From positions 2,229,501 to 2,293,500 of the forward strand of contig NC_006270.3 of assembly GCF_000011645.1 (NCBI RefSeq): 64,000 bases of DNA, written 5' to 3'. The position numbers and the translations under genes were made by a program. Positions 33,086 to 41,179 of the stretch are shown here, piece by piece. Position 1 is the first letter of the stretch, and each line of letters begins with the position of its first letter. Source of the stretch: Bacillus licheniformis DSM 13 = ATCC 14580 (lineage in GTDB: Bacteria > Bacillota > Bacilli > Bacillales > Bacillaceae). The notes below the pieces were generated by a model. The model worked only from the letters and a program-made list of their open reading frames with translations, did no database searches and had not been told where the DNA came from.

Positions 33086-33658
33086 TTATGAATCTGTTTG
33101 TGCAGGCTTGTAATAAACAAATTCGATTTGATCTTTTTCTAAATCAATGTCTTTTGCTTTCACATACATTCCGTTTTTAAGCGGCATCTCTGACAGACGA
33201 ACTTGAATTTCTTTAGCGTCTGAACGAACGTGTACAAAATCAGGAAGGTCATAAAATTGATCCATGTAGTTGAGCACCATCGATATCGGAACATTCAACT
33301 TGCCGATCGAAAATCTCGTCACGTCAAGGACCACGTCTCCGTTTTTTTCCACCGTCGGCCGAAAGGACACCCTCGCATCGACTGTCGAGGAAAAGGCGCG
33401 GATCGCACCGACGATATGGAATTCATCATCGATTTCGATTTGATAGTCAAGATCAGGCGAAGACTCCTTTTCCAAGTACGTGTTGATGAATGCGGCCAAT
33501 GAATCTTTCGTGCTCGTCACGTTCAATTGATATTCGCTCGGAGTCGGACGCGGCGGCTCCTTTTGTCCGCCGGGCAGGGAAATGAGAATGAAAATCCCGG
33601 CAAGTATCATGACGTTGACTGCTGCTAAAATTAAAAATAAGCTCTTCCATTTCTTCAT
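33086..33658 (-). CDS. ypmS: YpmS, DUF2140 membrane-anchored protein
   Basis: The 190-residue protein has one N-terminal membrane helix (about 6-28) and an extracytoplasmic DUF2140 domain with 'DYQIEIDDEFHIVGAI' and 'NVPISMVLNYMDQFYDLPDFV'. Length is close to B. subtilis YpmS (187). The ATG at 33658 uses AAGGTG 6-7 nt upstream; a GTG at 33667 is the alternative. It is tightly linked to ypmR (10 nt) and may act with that lipase-like lipoprotein at the membrane surface. Confidence 0.87.
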   Translation of the reverse strand: MKKWKSLFLILAAVNVMILAGIFILISLPGGQKEPPRPTPSEYQLNVTSTKDSLAAFINTYLEKESSPDLDYQIEIDDEFHIVGAIRAFSSTVDARVSFRPTVEKNGDVVLDVTRFSIGKLNVPISMVLNYMDQFYDLPDFVHVRSDAKEIQVRLSEMPLKNGMYVKAKDIDLEKDQIEFVYYKPAQTDS

Positions 33659-33668
33659 TTTTTTCACC

Positions 33669-34421
33669 TTATTCTGCTGGGAGGTCTTCGTTTTTAATTT
33701 GTTCGTAAACGCGTTTCGCTATTAAAGAATACCCGTATTGATTAGGATGAAACTCGTCTTCTGCAATCTTCTTTTCATCGCTGTATTCCTCAAAAATATC
33801 AGCGATATCCGCCATTTTCGTGTTGGAGACCTTCTTCAGCCTTTTTTCCGCGCCTTCATTCCATTCGTCTACGACTTGGTCAACTTCCCGCAGTTCAGAC
33901 AGCGTAAACTTAAACGGATTATACATGCTGACATAAATCAATTCAGCGCTGGCGTTTTGCTCTCTGATTTCCGCTAAAATATTCGAAAACCGCTTTTCAA
34001 ACAGTTTTTGTTCAGCACGGAAAGGTGTGAGCGTTAAGTGCGCGAAGTTTTGGCGGACGACTTTCATCAGGTCGTTGCCCCCGATTGTAAACAAAATGTA
34101 GTCTGCATCTTTCAGGCCCTCTTGTACTTCTTTGTCTTTTAATCTTTCAAGCAGCTGATCAGTCCGGGAGCCTTTAACGGCATAATTTTTGACCGTTACG
34201 GACTTCACATCGCTCCGGCTTTCAAGCTCATCGGCCACCATGCCGACATAGCCTTTCTTTTCTTGATCGCCTACCCCCTCTGTCAGAGAATCGCCCACCG
34301 CTGCAATCACGATATCGCGCTTAGGGGAGACCGATGTTTTTTCAACACCCGCATTCCACTCCGTACAGGCTGAAAGCAGACAGACGAGGGCCATCATGAC
34401 TGTAATAAAACGTATGTTCAA
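33669..34421 (-). CDS. ypmR: YpmR, SGNH/GDSL-hydrolase lipoprotein
   Basis: The 250-residue lipoprotein has a short signal peptide with lipobox LLSAC (Cys19) and a GDSL/SGNH esterase domain. Block I is AAVGDSLTEGVG, block III is TIGGNDLMK, and the catalytic Asp-His is in EDEFHPNQYGYS. It likely hydrolyses esters on lipids or cell-wall polymers outside the membrane. TTG 34421 has AAGGAAGGGG 8 nt upstream. Confidence 0.9.
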   Translation of the reverse strand: MNIRFITVMMALVCLLSACTEWNAGVEKTSVSPKRDIVIAAVGDSLTEGVGDQEKKGYVGMVADELESRSDVKSVTVKNYAVKGSRTDQLLERLKDKEVQEGLKDADYILFTIGGNDLMKVVRQNFAHLTLTPFRAEQKLFEKRFSNILAEIREQNASAELIYVSMYNPFKFTLSELREVDQVVDEWNEGAEKRLKKVSNTKMADIADIFEEYSDEKKIAEDEFHPNQYGYSLIAKRVYEQIKNEDLPAE

Positions 34422-34501
34422 TAATGATGCCCCTTCCTTCTTGATAACCTAAAAAAAAGTGTACCATGTTTTGATTCTTTTGAAAATCATTTGGCCGATG
34501 T

Positions 34502-34541
34502 AAAAAAAAGCCTGTTTTCCGGTGTTCAGGAAACAGGCTTT
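34502..34541 (-). terminator. Terminator after ypmQ
   Basis: AAGCCTGTTTTCC pairs with GGAAACAGGCTT, and on the minus strand a run of eight T follows. Confidence 0.9.
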
Positions 34542-34563
34542 AGCGGCAGGTCGCCCGTTTTTA

Positions 34564-35145
34564 TCAACGGTTTTCCAGCGTCTTAATATCGGCGATGATT
34601 TCATCGTACGGCGTATTTCTTGCACCGTCATAATCCTTGACGACTTTGCCGTTTTGATCGACTAGATAAAATGACGATTGGTGAATCACCTGATCCTCAT
34701 CTTCAGGTTTTTTCACGATTGATTTAAAGCTTTTCAGCGCAAACTTTTCGATTTCTTCCTGCGAGTATCCGGTTAAAAAGTCCCAATTTTGAAAACTGAG
34801 CGGGTAGTTGGCCGCAAATTTCTTCAATTTTTCAGGCGTATCATTTTCGGGATCAACGCTGAATGAGACGATGCGGGCCTGCAGGTTTTCCTCTTCCATT
34901 TGTTTTTGCAGTTCAGCCATATGTGAAGTCATCGGCGGACAGATCGTTTCACAGTTCGTAAATATAAAGTCAGCCACCCACACCTGGCCTTTTAAACTTT
35001 CAAGAGTCACCGCTTTCCCGTCTTGATTTTGAAAAGAAAAAGACTGTACATCATAGTTCAAAGGATTATCAATCTTGCTAGTTCCGCAGGACGAAAGAAA
35101 CACTGTGAGAATACCTGCAAGGAAAATGCCAAAAACGTTTTTCAA
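34564..35145 (-). CDS. ypmQ: YpmQ, SCO1/SenC copper-binding lipoprotein
   Basis: The 193-residue lipoprotein (lipobox LSSC) has the SCO thioredoxin-like fold. The copper-binding pair is in TNCETICPPM (CxxxC), and the distal His is in VIHQSSFYL. It inserts copper into the CuA site of cytochrome c oxidase at the outer membrane face. TTG 35145 gives the same length as the B. subtilis protein, with AAGGGG about 9 nt upstream. Confidence 0.92.
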   Translation of the reverse strand: MKNVFGIFLAGILTVFLSSCGTSKIDNPLNYDVQSFSFQNQDGKAVTLESLKGQVWVADFIFTNCETICPPMTSHMAELQKQMEEENLQARIVSFSVDPENDTPEKLKKFAANYPLSFQNWDFLTGYSQEEIEKFALKSFKSIVKKPEDEDQVIHQSSFYLVDQNGKVVKDYDGARNTPYDEIIADIKTLENR

Positions 35146-35162
35146 TCCTTCCATCCCCTTTT

Positions 35163-36005
35163 TCAATCGGTGTAAAAGGTAAAACCGATCGCTCCTTTTC
35201 CGGTATGAACCGAGATAATCGGTGTGGTGTAGTCAATATCAATATCGATTCCCGGGATATGTTCAAGCAAGGAGTCTTTCAGCCGATGGGCGAGATCGAG
35301 CGCATCGGCATGGGCGATTCCGATCGCCTGTACCGTCCTTCCCTTAACCGCTGAAACAAATTGACCAGTTAAATAACGGATAAGCTGACTGCTGCTCCGG
35401 ACATTTTTTTCAGGCGTATAGATTCCGTCCTCAAGCCTCGCGATCGGCTTAACCTTGAGCAATGAGCCGAGCAGCGCTTTTCCCCTCCCGATGCGGCCGC
35501 CTTTGATCAAGTTGTCAAAATGATCAATTGTCACATAGAGGGAAGTCCGGTCGCGCAAGTTCTCCAAGTCTTTTACAATCGCTTCGGCCGTCATGCCCTC
35601 TTCGGCCAGCAAGGCGGCCCGCACGACCTGAAAACCGAGGCCTTTTGAAATATACATGGAATCAATCACCGTAATGTTCCCGCCGACCATATTTGAAGCG
35701 CTTACAGCAGTCTGGTATGTCCCGCTCAATTCGCTTGAGAGATGGATGCTGATCACTTCGCTTCCGTCAGCGGTCAGCTCTTCATACAGTTCGATAAAAG
35801 CGCCTAGAGGCGGCTGTGAACTTTTCGGGAGTTCTGCGGCGCTCTCCATTTTCTCAATAAATTCGTCCGGCTGAATATCGAATCTGTCTCTGTATACAGT
35901 GCCGTCGATCGATATCGAGAGCGGAAGAACGGAAATATGATATTTTCTGAGCAGTTCTTCGCTCAAGTCAGCGGTCGAGTCCGTTACAATTTTAATGCTT
36001 GTCAA
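35163..36005 (-). CDS. DegV-family fatty-acid-binding protein
   Basis: The 280-residue DegV protein binds a fatty acid and, in Gram-positive bacteria, supports fatty-acid kinase. Signature segments are 'IVTDSTADLSEELLRKYHI' (6-24), 'LPKSSQPPLGAF' (with the Thr/Ser-Ser-Gln-Pro lipid head contact) and 'SSELSGTYQTAVSAS', then 'IKGGRIGRGKALLGSLL'. TTG 36005 has GAAGGGA upstream, at short spacing. It lies 17 nt upstream of ypmQ and may be co-transcribed. Confidence 0.88.
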   Translation of the reverse strand: MTSIKIVTDSTADLSEELLRKYHISVLPLSISIDGTVYRDRFDIQPDEFIEKMESAAELPKSSQPPLGAFIELYEELTADGSEVISIHLSSELSGTYQTAVSASNMVGGNITVIDSMYISKGLGFQVVRAALLAEEGMTAEAIVKDLENLRDRTSLYVTIDHFDNLIKGGRIGRGKALLGSLLKVKPIARLEDGIYTPEKNVRSSSQLIRYLTGQFVSAVKGRTVQAIGIAHADALDLAHRLKDSLLEHIPGIDIDIDYTTPIISVHTGKGAIGFTFYTD

Positions 36006-36070
36006 TTCCCTTCACATCCTGTCGGTTCAAATGGTGTATTTTCTAGTGAGGCCAAATCCGCATGAAAAAT

Positions 36071-36141
36071 TCTTTGCCGGCGGATGCCGTCTTCCGCTCT
36101 TTTAAAGCGGATTAGGCTCTCTTCATGGGCCGGCAAAGAAT
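36071..36141 (-). terminator. Long structured hairpin after ypmP
   Basis: ATTCTTTGCCGGC and GCCGGCAAAGAAT form a perfect 13-bp outer stem, and TCCGCT/AGCGGA an inner one, in a 71-nt unit. On the minus strand five T follow, so it can serve as an unusually long terminator for ypmP or a structured RNA. Confidence 0.65.
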
Positions 36142-36152
36142 GCCATAAATAT

Positions 36153-36419
36153 TTATGCATTATGCTTCAATTCATCATGTTGATAAATGGCCAGGTAATC
36201 CTGCCATTTCAATGCTCTCTTTAAGTAGTCCCTAAAGGAGTAGACGTTTTTTTTCCGCTTTGAGCAATAGAGCGTCTTTAAAAAGATTTCAAGCCTCAGA
36301 TTGGCCATAAAAAAATGCGGGTCGTCCTCCTTCAGCAGAGGTATTTCCGTCACCTTCACCTTCTGTCCATCCGAACGTTTGAACTCCAGGCTTTTAAGTA
36401 ACAAGCTATCAATCCTCAT
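36153..36419 (-). CDS. ypmP: YpmP, DUF2535 protein
   Basis: The 88-residue soluble basic protein contains 'LLKSLEFKRSDGQKVKVTEI' and 'LEIFLKTLYCSKRKKNVYSF', consistent with YpmP of B. subtilis (83 residues). Function is unknown. It is transcribed from just downstream of ilvA on the same strand and ends in a long hairpin. Confidence 0.8.
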   Translation of the reverse strand: MRIDSLLLKSLEFKRSDGQKVKVTEIPLLKEDDPHFFMANLRLEIFLKTLYCSKRKKNVYSFRDYLKRALKWQDYLAIYQHDELKHNA

Positions 36420-36496
36420 TTATGAGATATTTTCTTTATTATACATAATCTCTGAAGCCGTTGTCTGTGATTTAGGTTTGTTTTCAAAAAAATTTC

Positions 36497-37765
36497 TTAA
36501 ATCAGCAAATGAAAGAGCCCTTCATCTTTATTGACTTCGACATAGCGGAAGCCTTTCCTGTCCATTCTTGCGATCAGCGGCTCGTAATCTTCGCGCTGCT
36601 TCAATTCGATGCCGACGAGCGCAGGGCCGCTGCTTTTATTATTTTTCTTCGTATATTCAAACCGGGTGATATCGTCGGTCGGCCCGAGCACTTCATCTAA
36701 AAATTCGCGCAAAGCTCCCGCCCTTTGCGGGAAGTTCACGATGAAATAATGCTGGAGTCCTTCATACATCATCGATCTGTCTTTGATTTCCTGCATTCTG
36801 CCGATATCGTTGTTTCCTCCGCTCACAATGCATACGACATTTTTCCCTTTAATTTCATCCCTGTAAAGATCTAAAGCGGCGATCGGCAGCGCTCCCGCAG
36901 GTTCGGCGACAATCGCGCATTGGTTGTACAGCTCAAGAATCGCGGTGCACACCTTTCCTTCAGGAACGAGCAAAATATCATCGACAACGGTTTCAAGCGT
37001 TTTAAATGTCTCTTCGCCGATTTTCTGCACAGCGGCTCCATCGACAAATTTATCGATTTTCTCAAGGATGACGACTTCGCCTTTTTTGTTTGATTCAAAA
37101 AGAGCCGGCGCGCCTTTAGGCTCAACCGCGATCAGCTTTGTATCCGGGGACACGTTTTTCATATAGGTTCCCACTCCTGAAAGCAGACCCCCTCCGCCTA
37201 CGCTTGCGAATAAATAATGGGGTTCCGTTTCGATATCGTTTAAGATTTCGACCGCGACCGTACCCTGGCCAGCCATGACGGCAGGATCGTCAAACGGGTG
37301 GATAAATGCGCGCTTTTCTTCCTCGCAGCAGGCGACTGCGCTTTGATAAGCATCATCAAACGTGTCGCCTGTCAGGATGATCTCGACGTATTCCTTGCCG
37401 AACAATTCGACTTGGGAAATTTTTTGCCTCGGGGTCGTCGACGGCATAAAAATCTTTCCGTGAATACCGAGATGTTTGCAGGAAAAAGCGACTCCCTGCG
37501 CATGGTTTCCTGCACTGGCGCAGACCACCCCGTTTTTCGTCGTTTCTTTTGAAAGCTGCTTCATTTTATAATAGGCGCCTCTCAGTTTAAAAGAGCGGAC
37601 AACCTGCAGGTCTTCTCTTTTTAAATATACGTTGCAATCGTACCTCTCGGACAGCCTCTCATTTTTTTGGAGAGGGGTATGAATAACAACATCTTTTACA
37701 TTTTGGTGGGCTTTTAAAATGTCTTTGACTTGGATGAGAGAGTTTTCTTTAAGCAACGGTTTCAT
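36497..37765 (-). CDS. ilvA: Biosynthetic threonine dehydratase IlvA
   Basis: The 422-residue PLP enzyme deaminates threonine to 2-oxobutanoate, the first step of isoleucine synthesis. The PLP lysine is in SFKLRGAYYKM (about residue 58), the phosphate loop is SVGGGGLLSG, and 'CASAGNHAQGVAFSC' is a family motif. A C-terminal ACT-like regulatory domain follows (about 335-422), for isoleucine feedback. Length equals B. subtilis IlvA. ATG 37765 follows AAAGGATC. It is divergent from yplP. Confidence 0.97.
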   Translation of the reverse strand: MKPLLKENSLIQVKDILKAHQNVKDVVIHTPLQKNERLSERYDCNVYLKREDLQVVRSFKLRGAYYKMKQLSKETTKNGVVCASAGNHAQGVAFSCKHLGIHGKIFMPSTTPRQKISQVELFGKEYVEIILTGDTFDDAYQSAVACCEEEKRAFIHPFDDPAVMAGQGTVAVEILNDIETEPHYLFASVGGGGLLSGVGTYMKNVSPDTKLIAVEPKGAPALFESNKKGEVVILEKIDKFVDGAAVQKIGEETFKTLETVVDDILLVPEGKVCTAILELYNQCAIVAEPAGALPIAALDLYRDEIKGKNVVCIVSGGNNDIGRMQEIKDRSMMYEGLQHYFIVNFPQRAGALREFLDEVLGPTDDITRFEYTKKNNKSSGPALVGIELKQREDYEPLIARMDRKGFRYVEVNKDEGLFHLLI

Positions 37766-37946
37766 GTATAAGATCCTTTCTGTATAAAGCTTTATTTAAT
37801 ACGCCATTATATCATGAATATTCAAAATTTAAAGGGCAATTCTTTGTTATTTACAGAATATTATACACTTTCTCAATATATACGGGGTTCTTTTCGATTC
37901 TTAATGTGCAGGCCACATGCACTTTTTTTCAAAAAACTCTTTATTT

Positions 37947-37982
37947 GTTCTAATTGGGTGTTATAATAGAACCAATTAGAAC
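37947..37982. promoter_or_regulatory. Inverted repeat spanning the yplP promoter
   Basis: GTTCTAATTGG (37947-37957) and CCAATTAGAAC (37972-37982) are perfect 11-bp inverted repeats, 14 nt apart, and enclose the TATAAT -10 at 37962-37967. The layout suggests a dimeric repressor site. The start codon of yplP is at 37999. Confidence 0.6.
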
Positions 37983-37998
37983 CAAAAGGAGAGCCGCC

Positions 37999-39000
37999 AT
38001 GATTAAACACACATATCCGTCCGTAGGTTTCTCCGAGCTGATCGGGGAATGCGATTCCTTTTTGCAAACGAAAAACAGAGCGATACAATTTGCAGCATCT
38101 TCCCATCCGATTCTGATTCATGGGGAAACAGGCACAGGCAAAGAGCTGTTCGCCAAAGCCATTCATTCCGGATCATCTTTCAAGGATGATCCCTTCACAC
38201 ATGTAAGCTGCAGCACGCTGGATGAAGATGAAACGGCTGAAGATTTTTTTCTTTCAGAGCTGAATGAGCCCGGAACCTTGTTTCTCGACGAAGTGTGGGG
38301 TCTATCCTTGCATCTCCAGGGCAGGCTTTTGGCAGCCATTGAAAAAGGGATGCAAAAAAGATTGATCACCTCTTCAAGCATGCCTCTCATTGAACGGATT
38401 GATAGCAGCGAATTCCGCAAGGACCTGTACTACAGGCTCAATGTGCTCGACCTTCCGCTTCCCTCTCTTAGTGAACGGCGAAGCGACATCCCCCTTCTCG
38501 TGCATCATTTTTTAAAAAGCGGGGATCATGACATATATGTCGAACCGGTCGTTTGGAAAGCTTTAGAGCAGCATGAGTTTGAGGGGAACGTCAGAGAACT
38601 CAAAAACATGACGGATTATATGATAACCGTCTCAGACGGAAAAACGATTCAGCTTTACGACACACCGCCCTCGTTAAGAGAACAAATCAAAAAAAAGAAG
38701 CCTAAGGACAAAAAAACGGCTTCGGCATCACTTACCTTAATGGAAAAAGAGGAGTTTGCGTTTTTGCTCGATGCAATCAAGCAATTAAATGAAAAAGGAG
38801 AGCCTGCCAGCCGCAGGGTTCTGTCCGAGCTGAGCAAAAGCGGCAAGTCGGAGCTTACACCCCAGCAAGTGAGAAGCAGATTGGATTATTTGGAAAAAAG
38901 AGAGTTTATTACAAAGGGCCGCGGAAGAGCCGGGACAAAAATCACGCTTGAAGGCCTCCGCTTTTTAAGCTCTTTAAAGCATCACATTATTCAAGATTAG
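37999..39000 (+). CDS. yplP: YplP, AAA+ regulator of NtrC type lacking GAFTGA
   Basis: The 333-residue protein has a sigma-54-activator-type AAA+ domain (about 12-225): Walker A GETGTGKE (42-49), Walker B GTLFLDEV (92-99) and the sensor region LYYRLNVLDLPLPSL. The segment between the two Walker motifs is short and the GAFTGA loop, which contacts sigma-54, is absent. The end (about 245-330) looks like a winged helix (VRSRLDYLEKREFITKGRG), not a Fis-type HTH. B. subtilis YplP is a cold-related regulator. ATG 37999 follows AAAGGAG. Confidence 0.85.
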   Translation: MIKHTYPSVGFSELIGECDSFLQTKNRAIQFAASSHPILIHGETGTGKELFAKAIHSGSSFKDDPFTHVSCSTLDEDETAEDFFLSELNEPGTLFLDEVWGLSLHLQGRLLAAIEKGMQKRLITSSSMPLIERIDSSEFRKDLYYRLNVLDLPLPSLSERRSDIPLLVHHFLKSGDHDIYVEPVVWKALEQHEFEGNVRELKNMTDYMITVSDGKTIQLYDTPPSLREQIKKKKPKDKKTASASLTLMEKEEFAFLLDAIKQLNEKGEPASRRVLSELSKSGKSELTPQQVRSRLDYLEKREFITKGRGRAGTKITLEGLRFLSSLKHHIIQD

Positions 39001-39015
39001 AAAGGGTGTCTTGGT

Positions 39016-39657
39016 ATGTACACGATTAAAGAAGAAATTGCTAATGCAATAACCCATGGACTCGGCGTCCTCCTGTCAATACCTGCCATCGTATTTTTGG
39101 TGATATTTGCGATCCGCTACGGAAGTCCGGTTGATGTTGTCAGCTTTTCAATTTTCGGCGCTTCCATGCTGTTCCTGTATTTAAGTTCGACCCTTCTGCA
39201 CAGCATTCAGCACCAAAAAACAAAAGATATTCTGGAGATCATCGATCACTCAGCCATCTACGTACTGATTGCAGGGACATACACACCGCTGCTCCTCGGA
39301 CCTTTGAAAGGCGCGCTAGGCTATACGATGCTTGCTGTCGTTTGGGGGCTTGCGATTGGCGGGGTTGTGTTTAAAATCTTTTTTGTGAAACGGTTTATCG
39401 TTGTCAGCACACTGGTATATCTTGTGATGGGCTGGATGGCGATCATTGCGATCAAGCCGCTTTATACGGCCTTGACCGGAGAAGGGTTCGCCCTGCTGCT
39501 TTTAGGGGGAATCTTGTATTCTGTCGGAACCATCTTTTATTTATGGAGAAAGATTCCATATCATCATGCGATATGGCACACTTTCGTGCTCGGCGGCAGC
39601 GCCTCAATGTTTTTCTGCGTGCTTTTCTACGTGGCAAAAGTGCCGTTTGTATCGTAA
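39016..39657 (+). CDS. yplQ: Hemolysin III-type membrane protein YplQ (PAQR family)
   Basis: The 213-residue seven-helix protein belongs to the hemolysin III/PAQR family. Conserved elements are 'EIANAITHGLGVLLSIP' (with the family His), 'STLLHSIQHQKTKDILEIIDHSAIYVLIAGTYTP' and the C-terminal 'IPYHHAIWHTFVLGGS', which together form the metal site of PAQR hydrolases. It lies 15 nt after yplP and shares its terminator. Confidence 0.9.
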   Translation: MYTIKEEIANAITHGLGVLLSIPAIVFLVIFAIRYGSPVDVVSFSIFGASMLFLYLSSTLLHSIQHQKTKDILEIIDHSAIYVLIAGTYTPLLLGPLKGALGYTMLAVVWGLAIGGVVFKIFFVKRFIVVSTLVYLVMGWMAIIAIKPLYTALTGEGFALLLLGGILYSVGTIFYLWRKIPYHHAIWHTFVLGGSASMFFCVLFYVAKVPFVS

Positions 39658-39664
39658 ACGGCGA

Positions 39665-39701
39665 AAACCAGGCTTCCATTATGGGAGCCTGGTTTTTTTA
39701 T
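39665..39701 (+). terminator. Terminator after yplQ
   Basis: AACCAGGCTTCC and GGGAGCCTGGTT pair around ATTAT, followed by seven T; it also lies at the end of the convergent ypkP. Confidence 0.9.
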
Positions 39702-40321
39702 GCCCGAAGCTGTTTGTTTTCAGTCATGACGTATGCCGGGTGGATCGTCAAATCGATATCAACAGGTCTCAGCCTCTTGAACAACGTGCCTTTTTTCATG
39801 TCTTCCGTACCGGCTGTTTCGACTGCAACGATCGGAATGCCGAGCCTTTTGGATAAAGATTTGTAATCGAGTCCGTCATCTTCAGACATAATAAAGCTTT
39901 GGCCTTTCCGGAGAATCTCTTCCACTTCTTCTAGCGATGCTTCCTTGTCGGCGCTTTTTCTGACCGCGGCCATTTTATTGAGCCAGCCGCTGATCAGCGG
40001 ATAACGAAAGGCGCGCGGATCAGCAAAAAACGAAGCGGTTTTGTCAAGGTGTCCAAGCAGCACGGCAAGCTCTGACAGGCCGAGCTTTGGGTGCACATAA
40101 AGCACGGGGCCAGCCGGCGATCTTCCGTTCTGATGGATGGAAACGGTTGAACCGGTTAAGCCGATGCACCCTCGCAAAAAAGCTTTCGGCTTATCAAAGA
40201 CAGCTTCCATCTGATTGGCATACGAAAGGCGCGGATCAAGTGTCTGCAGCGCCTGCAGAAGCTTGATATGCTTGATGAGCATATAGGCCGAATAAATCCA
40301 TAAAAAACAATAGCGCAACAT
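39698..40321 (-). CDS. ypkP: YpkP, PlsC-like lysophospholipid acyltransferase
   Basis: The 207-residue protein has one N-terminal membrane segment and an acyltransferase-like fold. The place of the catalytic HxxxxD motif holds VLYVHPKLGLSELAVL, where His is followed by Glu rather than Asp at the expected distance, and 'RLRPVDIDLTIHPAYVM' ends the protein as in PlsC relatives. Activity is thus uncertain. It is downstream of dfrA by 14 nt, the same order as in B. subtilis. Confidence 0.75.
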   Translation of the reverse strand: MLRYCFLWIYSAYMLIKHIKLLQALQTLDPRLSYANQMEAVFDKPKAFLRGCIGLTGSTVSIHQNGRSPAGPVLYVHPKLGLSELAVLLGHLDKTASFFADPRAFRYPLISGWLNKMAAVRKSADKEASLEEVEEILRKGQSFIMSEDDGLDYKSLSKRLGIPIVAVETAGTEDMKKGTLFKRLRPVDIDLTIHPAYVMTENKQLRA

Positions 40322-40335
40322 GAAAATCCTCTCCT

Positions 40336-40824
40336 CTATCCTTTTCTTTGATAAACGAGGAATTCGTAGTCATAAGGATTTTTGTCATCTTTCAGGCCTT
40401 TCCGCCTCGAAACGATTTCCCACTCAGCTTCGCTGAATTCAGGAAAGTACCGGTCCCCTTCAAAGGTTTCATCAATTTTTGTCACATACAGCTTGTCCGC
40501 AAAAGGCAGAATCTCCGTGTATAGTGTTGAACCGCCGATGACAAAACATTCTTCGTTTCTGTTTTTCGCAAACCGCACCGCTTCCTCTGCCGAGTGCATC
40601 ACCTGACAATTCGGGATATCCAGTTCTTTATTGGATGTGACGATGATGTTCTCGCGGTGGGGCAAAGGTCTGCCGATGGACTCGAACGTCTTTCTCCCCA
40701 TGATTACGGCGTGCCCTTTCGTCACCTCTTTAAAATACTTCAAATCTTGCGGCAGATGCCATGGCAAATCATTGTCTTTGCCGATCAGGCGGTTTCTGTC
40801 CATTGCAGCAATCAATGAGATCAT
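40336..40824 (-). CDS. dfrA: Dihydrofolate reductase DfrA
   Basis: The 162-residue DHFR regenerates tetrahydrofolate with NADPH. 'MISLIAAMDRNRLIGKDNDLPWHLPQDLKYF' is the family start, with the folate-binding acid in the DLKYF helix region. VIMGRKTFESIGRPLPHRENIIVTS and CFVIGGSTLYTEIL are NADPH-binding signatures. In B. subtilis thyB precedes dfrA; here no thymidylate synthase gene is present upstream. Confidence 0.97.
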   Translation of the reverse strand: MISLIAAMDRNRLIGKDNDLPWHLPQDLKYFKEVTKGHAVIMGRKTFESIGRPLPHRENIIVTSNKELDIPNCQVMHSAEEAVRFAKNRNEECFVIGGSTLYTEILPFADKLYVTKIDETFEGDRYFPEFSEAEWEIVSRRKGLKDDKNPYDYEFLVYQRKG

Positions 40825-41141
40825 TGTTTAATGCCTCCTTATGATGTTTGTAGCGAAATAATGCCGGATGATGCTCATCTTTTTGTGTGATCATCTGTGA
40901 ACATGATGCATGAAGATGGAGGTTAAAGCTGTGATGAGAGGAACCTTTCTTCGAGGTTTTCATTCTGATCAGGCCGCCCGAATGCATTTGTCTCATTCCC
41001 CGTTTTGTTCAATTCCGGTTTTCTTACATATGACGGCACATATCCGCATGATGTTTCATTTTTTTCATCCTTTTGTAGTGTATCTTGTTTAACCTTTCGA
41101 AAACAAGACATTTTTCGAGAAAAGGCGTAAAATATGCCGCA
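40825..41141. other. Non-coding gap in the place of thyB
   Basis: The stretch between dfrA and the ypjQ terminator holds no convincing gene. A 62-residue minus-strand frame (40923-41111) has no ribosome site and no recognisable similarity. An inverted repeat CTTGTTT...AAACAAG lies at about 41084-41107. In B. subtilis thyB (thymidylate synthase B) lies here; no remnant could be recognised. Confidence 0.4.
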
Positions 41142-41166
41142 TAAAAAAACCCGCCTGATGGCGGGG
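41142..41166 (-). terminator. Terminator after ypjQ
   Basis: On the minus strand CCCGCC-ATCA-GGCGGG is followed by seven T. Confidence 0.92.
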
Positions 41167-41179
41167 ACGGGCGAGTCTT

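Noticed and set aside
37766..37870. CodY box upstream of ilvA
   Set aside because: The best match, on the minus strand, agrees at only about 8 of 15 positions.
40923..41111. Minus-strand 62-codon frame between ypjQ and dfrA
   Set aside because: No ribosome site before its ATG, no recognisable similarity, and ordinary composition for a chance frame in a gap.
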